This document shows positions 6,041 through 15,428 of a stretch of 21,876 nucleotides of DNA, one piece after another. The stretch comes from Anaerolineae bacterium (lineage in GTDB: Bacteria; Chloroflexota; Anaerolineae; Aggregatilineales; Phototrophicaceae), in the NCBI GenBank assembly GCA_020848855.1, contig JADLHH010000263.1:1-21876 (forward strand). Direction: 5' to 3'. The position numbers were made by a program, and so were the translations under genes. The first letter of the stretch is position 1, and the number at the start of each line of letters is the position of its first letter. A model generated the notes under the pieces. That model saw only the letters and a list, made by a program, of their open reading frames with translations. It did no database searches and was not told where the DNA came from.

Positions 6041-8644
6041 CTACTTCACCTCAACCTCACCGATGATGATGCTGTTGTTCGGCGTAATCTCCAGCCCGCT
6101 GCCGCTCGGCGTCAGCCGTTCCAGCGTCAGGGGATCATACAGCCCAATCTCGACCTGATAGTGTCCGGGTGTTACTTCCGCCGTTATTGTGTCAGAAAAG
6201 CGCCAGGGAAGCCAGTTTGCCGGCGGCAGACCGCCCATGCCGGGGCGCTCGTCCGCCTGCGCGGCGATACTGCCGTCGGCATTGAGCAGGTGCATGAACA
6301 CCTTGTAATCGCCATGCGGCTGCCCGTTCGACTCCCATCCAATGAGCGCCCCCGCTTTGCGCGTCCCGTCATCTTCGAGCACCTGACTGATGCCAGCATC
6401 GATGATGCGGATCGCTCCATCTTGAAACGTGACCACCGTCACGCTCGGCGGCATTTCACTGTCCACATATGCGGGATTCCACTGCATCGCCCAGTGATAA
6501 TACGGCATGTAATCGCCATCGGTACGCGGCACGATGCGAATCCGCATCTCGGCGGTCACGTACTGCGCCGGGATCAGCGTCGGCACTTCCAGCCAACTCC
6601 CCGGCAGCGGCGGGATCACGCGCGTGCCGACGAATTGATCGTCGGCATATACATCGAACGTCCCGGCGTCTGCCGGATGAATTCGCGTGATGAGGATCAC
6701 GTCTTCCCCTGGGCGCGCGCGAATCGTAAACGACTCTACGCCGTTGATGCGCCGCCCGCCGTCCATGATCGGCAGCCCGCAGGTATCGCCCCGGCAGGCG
6801 ACATTGGCGAACTCGTAATACTCGGTTGGGAAGCTGCCCGCCGCGTGATCGTTGCGCCATTCGTAAGCGTGATCCGCCTCCGAATCGATGTCGGCGACAT
6901 CAATCGCATCGACAAGCGAATAGGCTTCGAGCGACGGCACGCCCCGCAGAATCTCCGTCAGCGCCGACGGCAGCAGCGCCCGATCCGCCGCCGTCCAGTC
7001 CGGGCGATAAATCCCCTGTGTCGGCGCGGCGAGTGCGACGTTGTTGACGGGATCAAGGTCGACTGTGGAGCTCGCCAGCGTCTCGGCGTACAAATCGGTG
7101 CGCTGGAGATAACCCAAGCCCAAGCCGTGCCCCTCGCCATACGAAGCGATCAAATCCGGGCGCTCACGTTCGATAAACTCGCCGACCGAGCCGGGACCGT
7201 TGCGCCAGTACGCCGCCGCGCCGGGCGTCGTCAGCCCGACAATGTCGATGGTCGTGCGCCCGCCGACGTAGCGCATCGTGCCCACGTCATGCACGGCAAC
7301 GCGAGCGTCATCCGGCGCGTTCGCCGCCAGCCAGCGCGCCATCTGCAGCGGCTGAGCGACGACGTAGCCGACGTTCAGCGCGTGATTCGAGAGGAACGCC
7401 AGCGCTGTGTACGGCACGATACTGAGCGACGCCAACATCACGATGACCCATGCTGCCAGCGCAAGCCATGTCTGAGGGCGCGGCAGACGCCCCACCGCCC
7501 GCCGCAGCCGGACGTAAAGCCACGCCCAGCCCCAGCCCGCCAGCGGGAAGAACAGCGCGATCAGCGGCATCTGGTAGCGCTTGAAATGCCAGAACGCCGT
7601 GTCGAGCGTCGAGATCGCCGCCGTGCCCGCCAGCAGCCACAGCATAAGCATGAGCGCCGCCAACCGATAGCGCTTGTCGAGCGCCAGCGCTGCCATGCCG
7701 ACAACCGCCGCGCCGGAGACATACACATAATCGCTGCCGAATTCGTGCCACATGCGCGCGAAATTGGCGAGAACCCGCCCGATGATTGCGCCGAAGTCGA
7801 ACGGGATGATGCCGAACAGCGACTTCGCCGCATTGCCCGACGCCACCGCCGAGCCGGTCACCAACAGATTGACCAGCGGCTGCACACCGACCGCCAGCGC
7901 CGGGATCAGCAGGAGCAGCCATTCGCGCCGCCACGTCCAGCGCGGCGGAATACCGAGGCGGGCGAAGCCACCGCTGCCTTTCACCGGCGCATCGCGCCAC
8001 GCCTGCAGCAGTAGCATCACGGCGGCGATTACCGCCAGCAAGCCGCCTTCGGGGCGTATCAGCGCCAGCAGCGTCATGGCGAGCACGCCCAGCCGCAAGC
8101 GCCGCGCCAGTACCACGTAAAGCGTCAGCAGCGTAAACAGGATCACCAGCCCGGTTTCCATGCCGCTCATGAAGTGCCAGGCGATCCAGCCGTCGAGCGC
8201 GAAGACGACCGCGAAAATGCCCGCCAACCACGTCGGCGCAGCCAGCACGATGATCCGGTAGACCAGCCACGCCGACAGCGCCAGCCCCGCTGCGCCGATC
8301 TGCATCGCCCACACGCCCAGGTTCAGCCCGCGAAAGCCGAGCAGATCGCCCACTGCCAGCAGATACGGGTACAGGAAACTGGTCGCGCCGGAGGTCGGCG
8401 GCAAGCCGGGGTTGTAGACGTAAGGCTGCCCGACGGCGATCTGGTGGGCGTACTGGAAATGGATGTAGGCGTCATCCAGCGGCATGACGACCTGCCCGCC
8501 GCCCTGCGACCGGCTGATGGTGTAATAGAACGCGAACACCAGCAGCGCCAGCGCGACGCAAATCAGCAGGATAAAAAGCGAGCGTCTCCGCGAGACGCCC
8601 GTCTGTAAAGCCATGACTTCGTCCGGGTTAACGGGAGTAGCCAT
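6041..8644 (-). CDS. GT-C-type membrane glycosyltransferase-like protein
   Basis: An 867-residue integral membrane protein resembling polyprenyl-phosphate-sugar-dependent GT-C glycosyltransferases. After an N-terminal membrane helix (about 23-41) comes [16 protein letters not shown] with the double Asp (57-58) expected in the first extracytoplasmic loop, then [20 protein letters not shown]. About ten further hydrophobic segments follow up to residue 420. The C-terminal 400 or so residues are soluble, ending in a beta-rich domain ([29 protein letters not shown]) of a kind I associate with Chloroflexota membrane proteins. The frame also opens at TTG 8659, but ATG 8644 needs less overlap (17 bases) with the preceding gene. 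Acceptor and sugar are unknown. It probably works outside the cytoplasmic membrane. Confidence 0.8.
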   Translation of the reverse strand: MATPVNPDEVMALQTGVSRRRSLFILLICVALALLVFAFYYTISRSQGGGQVVMPLDDAYIHFQYAHQIAVGQPYVYNPGLPPTSGATSFLYPYLLAVGDLLGFRGLNLGVWAMQIGAAGLALSAWLVYRIIVLAAPTWLAGIFAVVFALDGWIAWHFMSGMETGLVILFTLLTLYVVLARRLRLGVLAMTLLALIRPEGGLLAVIAAVMLLLQAWRDAPVKGSGGFARLGIPPRWTWRREWLLLLIPALAVGVQPLVNLLVTGSAVASGNAAKSLFGIIPFDFGAIIGRVLANFARMWHEFGSDYVYVSGAAVVGMAALALDKRYRLAALMLMLWLLAGTAAISTLDTAFWHFKRYQMPLIALFFPLAGWGWAWLYVRLRRAVGRLPRPQTWLALAAWVIVMLASLSIVPYTALAFLSNHALNVGYVVAQPLQMARWLAANAPDDARVAVHDVGTMRYVGGRTTIDIVGLTTPGAAAYWRNGPGSVGEFIERERPDLIASYGEGHGLGLGYLQRTDLYAETLASSTVDLDPVNNVALAAPTQGIYRPDWTAADRALLPSALTEILRGVPSLEAYSLVDAIDVADIDSEADHAYEWRNDHAAGSFPTEYYEFANVACRGDTCGLPIMDGGRRINGVESFTIRARPGEDVILITRIHPADAGTFDVYADDQFVGTRVIPPLPGSWLEVPTLIPAQYVTAEMRIRIVPRTDGDYMPYYHWAMQWNPAYVDSEMPPSVTVVTFQDGAIRIIDAGISQVLEDDGTRKAGALIGWESNGQPHGDYKVFMHLLNADGSIAAQADERPGMGGLPPANWLPWRFSDTITAEVTPGHYQVEIGLYDPLTLERLTPSGSGLEITPNNSIIIGEVEVK

Positions 8645-9635
8645 TCGCAAACGTGTCAATCATCAGGCGCACGTCCTCACCCAACGGATAGAGGATCGGG
8701 CAGGTCGCGCCATACGCCACGTACTCGCGCACCTTCGCCCGCACCTCATCCGGCGTCCCCGAAGCCGTGATCATCTGCACCACGTCGTCCGGCACAAGCC
8801 GCATCGCCTCCTCGATCTGTTCTTCGGTGGCGGGCCAGGTGAGCACCTGCCCGATCTCGTCGAGCAAGTCCTGGCTGACGCCGCTGGCTTTCATGATGTG
8901 CGGCTGCTGACCGAGATACTGCGTGACCAGCTTGCGCGCGCCATCGAGCGCTTTCTTGCGGTCGTTATCAACCGAGCACACGACCAACTGCGGGCGGTCG
9001 ATGTCGTCCAGCCGCCGCCCGGCTTTGCGCGCACCAATCTCCAACTGCTCCAGCGCGCCGGCGTTATAGCTGGGCGACACCAGATAGTTGAGCACCGCAC
9101 CGTCGCCAATCTCGCCCGTGAGCGCCATCATCTGCGGACCGGTCGCGCCGACGTAGATCGGCACGCTGCGCGGCTCCTTGCGCCCGTGAACCACGTCGAG
9201 TTCCACATCATCAAGGTTGACGAATTCGCCGTGAAACGTCACGCGCTCGCGTGCCAGCAGCGCCCGCACCGTGACAATCGTCTCGCGCATCGCCAGCAGC
9301 GGCTTGGTGCGGTTGATGCCGACCTTGCGCGCCAGCGGGTCCCACCACGCGCCGATCCCGCAGATGATCCGATTCGGCGCGAGGTCGTCGAGCGTCAGAA
9401 AGGTCGCAGCGATCACGGCGGCGTTGCGCGTCCAGTTGTTGATCACGCCGCTGCCGATCCTGATGCGGCTGGTCGTCGCGGCGAAAGCTGCCATCGGCAC
9501 GATGGCGTCGCGCACGAGGCGGCTCTCCGCCTGCCATACCGCTTCGAAGCCGCGCTGCTCGGCATACTGCACGTAGCGAATGGCTTCGGGGAGGGAATGG
9601 GCGTCCTGCAAATAAAGGGCTACTCGGTCTGCCAT
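8628..9635 (-). CDS. Luciferase-like (LLM) F420-type flavin/deazaflavin oxidoreductase
   Basis: A 335-residue bacterial luciferase-like TIM-barrel protein of the type that uses coenzyme F420, somewhat like methylenetetrahydromethanopterin reductase (Mer). Typical stretches are [15 protein letters not shown] (27-41), [31 protein letters not shown] and [25 protein letters not shown] at 9635 is preceded six bases away by AAGGAG. The open frame extends to 9716, but those 27 residues come from the heptad repeat and are rejected. The F420 biosynthesis block ends just upstream across repeat B, supporting F420 rather than FMN as cofactor. The substrate cannot be told from sequence. The gene overlaps the GT-C gene by 17 bases. 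Confidence 0.87.
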   Translation of the reverse strand: MADRVALYLQDAHSLPEAIRYVQYAEQRGFEAVWQAESRLVRDAIVPMAAFAATTSRIRIGSGVINNWTRNAAVIAATFLTLDDLAPNRIICGIGAWWDPLARKVGINRTKPLLAMRETIVTVRALLARERVTFHGEFVNLDDVELDVVHGRKEPRSVPIYVGATGPQMMALTGEIGDGAVLNYLVSPSYNAGALEQLEIGARKAGRRLDDIDRPQLVVCSVDNDRKKALDGARKLVTQYLGQQPHIMKASGVSQDLLDEIGQVLTWPATEEQIEEAMRLVPDDVVQMITASGTPDEVRAKVREYVAYGATCPILYPLGEDVRLMIDTFANGYSR

Positions 9636-9640
9636 GAAAA

Positions 9641-9646
9641 CTCCTT
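9641..9646 (-). promoter_or_regulatory. Ribosome binding site fixing the LLM start
   Basis: AAGGAG on the minus strand, within AGAAGGAG, lies 5-6 bases before ATG 9635. It is much stronger than anything near the longer open frame and settles the start. Confidence 0.8.
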
Positions 9647-9657
9647 CTAAGTACACG

Positions 9658-9762
9658 GTGCTGAGTGCTGAGCGACGAGTGCTGAGTAAATGATACTTTG
9701 CCGAACGTGCCGCCACCTGACTACAGTCTTTGACTCAGCACTCAGTACTCGGCACTCAGCAC
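9658..9762. repeat. Heptad inverted-repeat element, copy B
   Basis: Arms 9658-9687 and 9733-9762 match as inverted copies at 25 of 30 positions around a 45-base centre. The left arm reads as GTGCTGA, GTGCTGA, GCGACGA, GTGCTGA, GT. The right arm ends on the first base of the cofC stop codon. The centre is unlike that of copies A and C and shows no strong internal pairing. On the transcript the hairpin would lie between the cofC stop and the LLM ribosome binding site. No U-tract follows, so it is not a standard terminator. Confidence 0.87.
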
Positions 9763-10385
9763 TATCTTGTCAGCGGCAGTTCGCCGCTTCCGTTCAGGCG
9801 ATAAAACGCTTCTAGGTCGGCGGGCACGTCGATGTCGAGCGCCAGCCGCTCCGAATGAAACAGCTTGACGGTCGCCCCGGATTCCTTCGCCAGCGCAATA
9901 TGCCGCTGATAGCTGCCCGGACCGTAGGCATACGGGATGATGCCGGGCGGGCGCGTCATCAGCGCGTTCGTGCCGTCGCCTTCACCGTCGGTCGCAATGA
10001 CGACGGTATTGGCTTCCTTGCCTAGCTCAATCATACCGCTGACATCTTCCGGCGCGATCAGCGGCAGGTCGGCAGGCAGAATCAGCACCGCCGCGCCGCG
10101 CCAGCCGCCGACGACCTGCGTCGCGCGCATCAGAGCATTGTTCAGTTCCGGCGCGCCGCTCTCCTGCACGGTGTGCGCGCCCATGTCGCGGGCAATCGCC
10201 AGAGCGTGCGTGTCGCGGCTGATGACGAGCGTGCCCGCTACCTGAGGCGCACCCGCGATAGCCGTCAGTACGCGGCGAAACCACTGCTCGGAAAGCAGCC
10301 GGCGTTCTTCAGGGGAAAGCGCGCTTGCCAGGCGGCTTTTAGCCCGGCTCAGCGGTTTGACCGGTACAATCGCCCAGACGCTCAT
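9762..10385 (-). CDS. cofC: 2-phospho-L-lactate/phosphoenolpyruvate guanylyltransferase
   Basis: A 207-residue nucleotidyltransferase that activates phospholactate, or phosphoenolpyruvate in the FbiD variant, with GTP to give the substrate of CofD in F420 synthesis. Supporting motifs are [17 protein letters not shown] (4-20), LILPADLPLI (about 105-114) for metal/nucleotide binding, and GEGDGTNALMTRPP (about 133-146). ATG 10385 has GGAGG six bases upstream and lies 47 bases inside the end of cofD, so the two are probably coupled. Sequence alone does not decide between phospholactate and phosphoenolpyruvate. The adjacent nitroreductase hints at the phosphoenolpyruvate (dehydro-F420) route. The stop codon abuts repeat B. 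Confidence 0.93.
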   Translation of the reverse strand: MSVWAIVPVKPLSRAKSRLASALSPEERRLLSEQWFRRVLTAIAGAPQVAGTLVISRDTHALAIARDMGAHTVQESGAPELNNALMRATQVVGGWRGAAVLILPADLPLIAPEDVSGMIELGKEANTVVIATDGEGDGTNALMTRPPGIIPYAYGPGSYQRHIALAKESGATVKLFHSERLALDIDVPADLEAFYRLNGSGELPLTR

Positions 10386-11331
10386 GAGTGCCTCCCCACG
10401 TTATGGTCCATTCCAGTATCTTTCGAGCCAGCCCCGCACGGTCGTCGTTCGTCCGCATGATGGTATCGAAGGTGACCGTGCGCAGCCCGTCCATTGTCAA
10501 TTCCGAATCGCGTTCATCGTAAACGAATCCGTTGATGACGCCGGCGTAATAATCCGCGACGGCGGTCGCCGTCACCGGATAGCCGAGTTCCGCCATCAGC
10601 TTTGCCGCCGGCCCCTTGATCGCCTGCCCGTCAACAATCGGCGACAGCGCGACGCACGGCACGTCGCGGGCGGTCAGCAGGTCGCGCATCCCCGGCACGG
10701 ACAGGATCGGCGCAATTGACAGCCAGGGATTCGATGGACCGAACAGGATCACGTCGGCGCGCTCAATCGCCCGCCGCGCTTCCAGGCTGACGCCCGCCTG
10801 CTCGACGCCATCAAAACGGATGTGTGTCGCCGTCGGCTCCCAGCGGTAATGCACAAAGTAGTCCTGAAAGTCGAGTTCGCCATACTCGACCGTCGCGATT
10901 TTGGTCGCTACCGGCGCGTTGGTCATCGGCAAAACCGTATGACGAATTCCCAGCGCGGTTGTCAGTTTCTGCGTGATCGCCGTCAGCGACTCGCCCTTCG
11001 CCAGCGCCTGCGTCCGCAGTAAATGCGTGGCGATATCCTGATCGCCGACACCAAACCACGTCTCCTCGCCGTAGCGCCGCAGCGCGCCGAGCGCGGTGAA
11101 GGTGTCGCCAGCAACGCCCCACCCTTTTTCGGGGTCGACCAGCCCCGCCAGCGTATACGTCACCGTGTCGAGGTCGGGGCAGACGCGCAGCCCATAATAC
11201 CAGAGATCATCGCCGGTGTTGACGATCACGGTCAGATGCTCCGGGAGCAGGATTTGCGCCAGCCCGTGCGCCAGCTTCGCGCCGCCGACGCCGCCTACCA
11301 GCACCACTACGTTCAGGGTCTCTATCGCCAC
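10339..11331 (-). CDS. cofD: 2-phospho-L-lactate transferase (F420-0 synthesis)
   Basis: A 330-residue CofD/FbiA-family enzyme that joins the lactyl- or enolpyruvyl-phosphate moiety to the deazaflavin Fo to give F420-0 or dehydro-F420-0. It shows the family opening [17 protein letters not shown] (8-24), then [20 protein letters not shown] (35-54) and [17 protein letters not shown] (about 195-211). The start is GTG at 11331, overlapping the nitroreductase stop by 10 bases. Its 3' end overlaps cofC by 47 bases, longer than usual for coupled genes. Length fits the family. The Fo synthase gene is not in the window. Confidence 0.95.
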   Translation of the reverse strand: MAIETLNVVVLVGGVGGAKLAHGLAQILLPEHLTVIVNTGDDLWYYGLRVCPDLDTVTYTLAGLVDPEKGWGVAGDTFTALGALRRYGEETWFGVGDQDIATHLLRTQALAKGESLTAITQKLTTALGIRHTVLPMTNAPVATKIATVEYGELDFQDYFVHYRWEPTATHIRFDGVEQAGVSLEARRAIERADVILFGPSNPWLSIAPILSVPGMRDLLTARDVPCVALSPIVDGQAIKGPAAKLMAELGYPVTATAVADYYAGVINGFVYDERDSELTMDGLRTVTFDTIMRTNDDRAGLARKILEWTITWGGTHERLGDCTGQTAEPG

Positions 11332-11927
11332 AACACACTCGTTTCCAGCGGACGCCGCGTTTTCTCGCGCGTTTCGTCAGGGTAGCCTAACGTGATCAAC
11401 GCCTGAGGCTGCCAGTCATCCGGCAGGCGCAGGGTTTCGCGCACCCGTTCCGGACAGAACAGCGGCGCGCACATCCAGCACGACCCCAGCCCGGCGTCGT
11501 GCGCCGCCAGCAGCAGATTTTGCCCTGCCAGCGCTGTGCTCTGCACCGCCATGACGTATTCGTCCAGGCTGCGCTGCTCATCGGGATAGCGATCCATGTC
11601 GATCATCGACAGGCACAGCACGACGAGCGCCGGCGCACCGGTGAGACGGGCATACGACCGCGCCGCATCCTTCTCGATCAGGTCGGCGGGCACGCCGTCG
11701 CGTTCGAGATCACTGCGGAGCCGCGCGCCCATCGCCCGCGCCAGCGCTTGGATCTGCTCCGGCGAATCGACCACGCAGAAGCGCCAGGGCTGGCGGTTGT
11801 GCGCCGAAGGCGCCCAGATTGCCGCATTCAGCAGCCGTTCGATCAGGTCGCGCCCAACTGGGTCGGGACGGTAGCGCCGGATCGAGCGGCGGGTCAGCAT
11901 AGTCTCGTACAATCTCTCGCGCTGCAC
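11322..11927 (-). CDS. Nitroreductase-family FMN protein, probable dehydro-F420-0 reductase
   Basis: A 201-residue nitroreductase-fold protein with the FMN-site motifs [12 protein letters not shown] (13-24), [12 protein letters not shown] (39-50) and [15 protein letters not shown] (about 147-161). It lies directly after cofE and before cofD. In mycobacteria the same two activities are the N- and C-terminal domains of FbiB, whose C-terminal nitroreductase domain reduces dehydro-F420-0. This gene is therefore best read as the separated C-terminal half of FbiB. The motif pattern and position support that; an unrelated nitroreductase cannot be ruled out. The start is GTG 11927, with GAGG just upstream; a later ATG at the tenth codon is possible. 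Confidence 0.85.
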   Translation of the reverse strand: MQRERLYETMLTRRSIRRYRPDPVGRDLIERLLNAAIWAPSAHNRQPWRFCVVDSPEQIQALARAMGARLRSDLERDGVPADLIEKDAARSYARLTGAPALVVLCLSMIDMDRYPDEQRSLDEYVMAVQSTALAGQNLLLAAHDAGLGSCWMCAPLFCPERVRETLRLPDDWQPQALITLGYPDETREKTRRPLETSVLWR

Positions 11928-11940
11928 CTCAACCTCGAAA

Positions 11941-12711
11941 CTAACGATACAAATCAGTCTCCACCGGACGTATGTAGTCGGACGCCTTGCCCGGCGGCGT
12001 GGAATAGCCCAAGCCGCGCACCAGTACCACCGGGCGTCCTTCCGCGGCTTCGCCCGACAGCAGATTCGCCGCCGAAGCGACTTCGTCGGCGTACGCCTGA
12101 ATGCTCATCTTCAGCTCACGCCCGAATAAATCGACTTCGCCGCGCAGGTCGACCAGCGCCGGCATCGCCGCGACACCAATCGCCACGCCCATATTACCTA
12201 ACCGGAACGGTCGCCCATGCGAGTCGCTGATGATCACGCCGACGCTCGCGCCGGTGGCAGCGAGGAATGCCTCGTGCAGCGCCTGCGCCGTCGCGTCCGG
12301 GTCGAGCGGCAGCAGCAGCACAGTATCGTCGCTGCCGTCAACATTCGACTGGTCGATGCCAGAGCTTGCCGAGACGAAGCCGAGCCGGTGCTGAGTGATC
12401 AGCACACCCGGCGCTTTGCGCGAGATCATGCGGCTCTCGCTCAGGATCAACTGGACGATGCGCGGGTCTTTCATCGTCTCCGCAGCCAGCCGAAGCGCGT
12501 CCTCGCTGGGCGTCACTTCGCTCAGGTGAAAGAACCGCCCTTCCGACTTGGAGACAATCTTGGACGTGACGACCAGCGCGTCGCCGTCCTGCAGCGTGAT
12601 CGCCTCGCGTGCGAGCGCTTCAAGAATGAGCCGAGCGAGATCATCGCCCGGCTGAACGAGTGGAATACCAGACAGCGCGTGCAGGTTTAACGTGAGCGAC
12701 TCCAATGTCAT
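11941..12711 (-). CDS. cofE: Coenzyme F420-0:L-glutamate ligase
   Basis: A 256-residue CofE-family enzyme that adds gamma-linked glutamate to F420-0 using GTP. Recognisable stretches are [16 protein letters not shown] (44-59), [14 protein letters not shown] (110-123) and [20 protein letters not shown] (158-177). It lacks the C-terminal nitroreductase domain of actinobacterial FbiB, having normal stand-alone length, and that domain is supplied by the next gene 13 bases downstream. The ATG overlaps the stop of the F420:NADP oxidoreductase gene in an ATGA arrangement, indicating translational coupling. Confidence 0.95.
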   Translation of the reverse strand: MTLESLTLNLHALSGIPLVQPGDDLARLILEALAREAITLQDGDALVVTSKIVSKSEGRFFHLSEVTPSEDALRLAAETMKDPRIVQLILSESRMISRKAPGVLITQHRLGFVSASSGIDQSNVDGSDDTVLLLPLDPDATAQALHEAFLAATGASVGVIISDSHGRPFRLGNMGVAIGVAAMPALVDLRGEVDLFGRELKMSIQAYADEVASAANLLSGEAAEGRPVVLVRGLGYSTPPGKASDYIRPVETDLYR

Positions 12712-13388
12712 AGACCTGTAACACGAATGCCCGCGCCTTTAGCGCCATAGGCTTTGTTGATATACATCATCACGGCTGCCAGCGACTCGGCGGCAACCGA
12801 ATTCTTCAGCGAACCGGCGTCGATGCCGCGCATCCCTGCCGCTTCGACCAGGCGGATCGCGTCCTGTTTGGCGTCGGCGTCGTCGCCGCAGACGAATACG
12901 TCGCTGTCAATCGGTTGATCCAGTTTTCGCAGCTTGGTGAACGAAATGGCGTGAAACGCCGATACCACCCGTACGCCCTCGCCGACGACCGCCTGCGCTT
13001 CGAGCGCGGCAGCATTGCCCGGCGGAACCCATACCGTCTGGAGATCCGGCGGCTGGTTTGGCACGGTGATGTCGACCAGCACCTTACCCTGAAGCTGTGC
13101 TTTCACGCTGGTCAGCGTTGCTGCGTGCGCGCTGTACGGGACGGACAGCACTACCAGATCGGCTTTCTCGGCGGCTTCGGCGTTGTCCATGCCAATCAGA
13201 TAATCGTCCCCAAGCTGGGTGTTCATCTCGCCAGCGCGTTCTATCGCCCGGTCGCGGTCGCGCGAACCGATAATGACCCGGTAGCCGTTCAACGCCCACC
13301 GCATCGCCAGACCAGAGCCTTCCCTGCCGGTTCCGCCCAATACAGCAACCGTCAGCAGCAGCGGAAGGTCGTTTCCGTTGGTAGTCAT
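12708..13388 (-). CDS. npdG: F420H2:NADP+ oxidoreductase
   Basis: A 226-residue Rossmann-fold enzyme of the Fno/NpdG family, which transfers hydride between NADPH and coenzyme F420. The dinucleotide-binding loop is TVAVLGGTGREGSGLAMRWA (13-32) with SR following the second strand (GSRDRDRA), as for NADP binding. VVLSVPYSAHA, VDITVPNQPP, VSAFHAISFTKL and VCGDDADAK are further family features. ATG 13388 has AGGAG seven bases upstream. It lies 12 bases after the ssnA stop and overlaps cofE by four, so F420 is probably made and reduced from one transcript. Confidence 0.93.
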   Translation of the reverse strand: MTTNGNDLPLLLTVAVLGGTGREGSGLAMRWALNGYRVIIGSRDRDRAIERAGEMNTQLGDDYLIGMDNAEAAEKADLVVLSVPYSAHAATLTSVKAQLQGKVLVDITVPNQPPDLQTVWVPPGNAAALEAQAVVGEGVRVVSAFHAISFTKLRKLDQPIDSDVFVCGDDADAKQDAIRLVEAAGMRGIDAGSLKNSVAAESLAAVMMYINKAYGAKGAGIRVTGL

Positions 13389-13400
13389 TGTCTCTCCTAA

Positions 13401-14741
13401 TCAGCGGGTTCGTGGATCAGCCAGCGCAGTATACCGCTGCCACACTCCCGGCGCGAGTGCCAGCGCCTCCTCGGCGATCGCACGCTCGTCGAGCGTGAGA
13501 AGCTGGCGATCCCTCATCAATATTTTACCATCGACCATCGTGGTCGTGACCATTGATGCCTCGAAGCCAAAGAGGATGTGCCAGGGAAGATTGCCCGCCG
13601 TCAGCGGGGTGTAAGGATGGTAGTCCACGAAGATCAGGTCGGCGCGCGCGCCGACCACCACCCGCCCGACGTTTTCGCCGGGAAAGAACACGTCCATCAG
13701 GCGAGCGTTGTTCTGCACCGCCATCCGGGTAATTTTGTCGCCGCCCGCCATGCGCGGATCGCGGTTAGCGACCTTGTGCAGCAGGTACGTGGCTTTCCAG
13801 TCCGCCCACATGTTGTTGCCCATGCCGTCGTTGCCCAGACAAACATTCATGTCACGCGCCATCATAGCGTCGAACGCCATCGCCCCGACGCCGTTGTTCA
13901 TGTTCGAGCGCGGCTGGTGGGTAATCCACGTGCCGGTCTCGGCGAGGCGGTCGCGTTCGCTTTCGTCGATGTGGATGCAGTGCGCGGTGATGGTCTTATC
14001 GCCCAGGATGCCGTAGTGATCGAGCCGGTGGATGACGCGCACGCCGGAGCGCTTCAGGCTGTCTTCTTCGTCGGCTTCGTGTTCGGCGACATGAATGTGA
14101 AATCCCCCATTATGCGAGTCAGCGCAGCGGCGCAGCGTCTCATCGTCAAGCGTCAGGCTGGCGTGCAAGCCGAACGTGCCGCGCACGCGCGAGCGATTCG
14201 CGCTCGCCCGGATGAAGCGCAGGTTTTCGGCGATTCCGGCTTCCGCGCCGTCGCGCCCGTTGCGATCGCTAACTTCGTAGCACAGGACGGCGCGCAGCCC
14301 GGCTTGATCGACCGCGTCGGCGATCACGTCGAGACTGCCGTCGATGAAATTCGGGCTGGCGTGATGATCGATCAGCGAAGTCGTGCCGTGCTTAATCGCA
14401 TCGACCAGACAGACAAGCGCGCTCGCCCGCACCGAGTCCTTGTCGAGCGCCAGGTCGAGGGACCACCACAACTGCCGGAGAATCGCCGGGAAGTCAGCAG
14501 GCGGCGCGCCGGGGATCGCCATGCCGCGCGCATAAGCGCCATAAAAATGGGTGTGCGCACAGATGTTCCCCGGCATGACCAACTGCCCGCGCGCGTCGAT
14601 ACGCTCGGCTTGCGGGTAGCGTTCGAGCAGGTCATGGGTGAGTCCGATGTCGCGGATCGCGCTGCCGTCGATGAAGATCGCGTGATCGGTTAGGATGCCG
14701 CGATCATCCCAGGTGATCACAGTCGCGTTGGTGATAAGCAT
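13401..14741 (-). CDS. ssnA: SsnA-type metal-dependent aminohydrolase
   Basis: A 446-residue amidohydrolase-superfamily enzyme closely matching E. coli SsnA: LWWSLDLALD, TSLIDHHASPNFIDGSL and RSNMNNGVG correspond to SsnA signature stretches. Metal-site residues are visible: His63 and His65 in CAHTHFYG, HIHVAEHE, AHCIHID, and Asp in LGNDGMG. SsnA is part of the gene set for anaerobic purine/uric acid breakdown and of the selenium-associated xanthine dehydrogenase region in E. coli. The exact substrate is not proven by sequence. ATG 14741 has GGGAG upstream and follows the 225-aa gene by two bases. The XdhC and molybdenum hydroxylase genes lie downstream in the window, consistent with a shared N-heterocycle pathway. 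Confidence 0.87.
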   Translation of the reverse strand: MLITNATVITWDDRGILTDHAIFIDGSAIRDIGLTHDLLERYPQAERIDARGQLVMPGNICAHTHFYGAYARGMAIPGAPPADFPAILRQLWWSLDLALDKDSVRASALVCLVDAIKHGTTSLIDHHASPNFIDGSLDVIADAVDQAGLRAVLCYEVSDRNGRDGAEAGIAENLRFIRASANRSRVRGTFGLHASLTLDDETLRRCADSHNGGFHIHVAEHEADEEDSLKRSGVRVIHRLDHYGILGDKTITAHCIHIDESERDRLAETGTWITHQPRSNMNNGVGAMAFDAMMARDMNVCLGNDGMGNNMWADWKATYLLHKVANRDPRMAGGDKITRMAVQNNARLMDVFFPGENVGRVVVGARADLIFVDYHPYTPLTAGNLPWHILFGFEASMVTTTMVDGKILMRDRQLLTLDERAIAEEALALAPGVWQRYTALADPRTR

Positions 14742-14743
14742 AG

Positions 14744-15421
14744 TTACTCTCCCGGTGGGATGCTGACGGTCGCCGTGCCGCGATTATTGGCAATCTCGGC
14801 GAGAATCGCCTGCAGGATTGCGTCTTCACCCTGCGACCGATCCAGAAAATACGCGCCTTCGCCGCGCCGCATCGACGCGGTGAGGGTCGCGCCGCTGTCG
14901 AACAGGATGTGCAGCCCCGGCGCGAATTCGTCGCTGCGCTGTTCGGCTTTCCAGGTACGAGAAACATTCACGCCGCGCGCGTGCAAGGCATAGTATAGGC
15001 GATCCACGAAGATATCGTCGTCGCTGTACAGGTCGGAGATCGTCCGGGCGTGGACGAAGCGATCCCACGTCGTGTAGACGAACGTCAGCGTCCGCCTGGT
15101 AACGTTGACAACCGGCGGCTCCTTCGGGATCAGCTCGCCGAGCGCGACACGATAGTATGCCTCGTCGGCACGCGGATGATCCGGCTCGTCGGGCAGCAGG
15201 TCGCGGCGGTAGAGCAGCTCCAGCCCTTTTTTCTCGGCGTAGAAATGGATCGCGCCGTTACGCGCGCCGAACGCCCGGCTGACGAAGAACGCGATATAGT
15301 CGGCGGTGACCCCGCGCGGCATCCGCACCTGCGGGATGCGATACCAGTGCTGATCGCGCGCGTAGGTCAGGTCGCGCTTGCGGTTGATGACGCCGACGAG
15401 AACAGAATCTTCAGGCAACAT
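14744..15421 (-). CDS. Hypothetical 225-aa protein
   Basis: I do not recognise a named family. The N-terminal half contains VLVGVINRKRDLTYARDQHWYRIP, written here in part as ARDQHWYRIPQVRMP (21-35), followed by AFFVSRAFG and IHFYAEKKGLELLYRRDLLP. This looks like a compact alpha/beta domain rich in aromatic and basic residues. No signal peptide or membrane helix is present. It is the first gene of the ssnA-F420 block and ends two bases before the ssnA start. Its ATG lies 8 bases from repeat C and lacks a clear ribosome binding site, so the element may have replaced its native upstream region. Confidence 0.75.
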   Translation of the reverse strand: MLPEDSVLVGVINRKRDLTYARDQHWYRIPQVRMPRGVTADYIAFFVSRAFGARNGAIHFYAEKKGLELLYRRDLLPDEPDHPRADEAYYRVALGELIPKEPPVVNVTRRTLTFVYTTWDRFVHARTISDLYSDDDIFVDRLYYALHARGVNVSRTWKAEQRSDEFAPGLHILFDSGATLTASMRRGEGAYFLDRSQGEDAILQAILAEIANNRGTATVSIPPGE

Positions 15422-15428
15422 AAGAGAA

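Noticed and set aside
5813..8014. 733-codon open frame on the plus strand opposite the GT-C gene
   Set aside because: Rich in Arg, His, Gln and Pro with no domain, as expected for the antisense of a GC-rich coding region; the minus frame has clear membrane segments and a DD motif.
9636..9716. N-terminal extension of the LLM gene to 9716
   Set aside because: The extra residues come from repeat B, and AAGGAG at 9641-9646 marks ATG 9635 as the start.
1..15421. Selenium-dependent molybdenum hydroxylase system
   Set aside because: SsnA is linked to such systems in other bacteria, but no YqeB, YqeC or selenium-transfer gene is visible, so selenium use is not supported.
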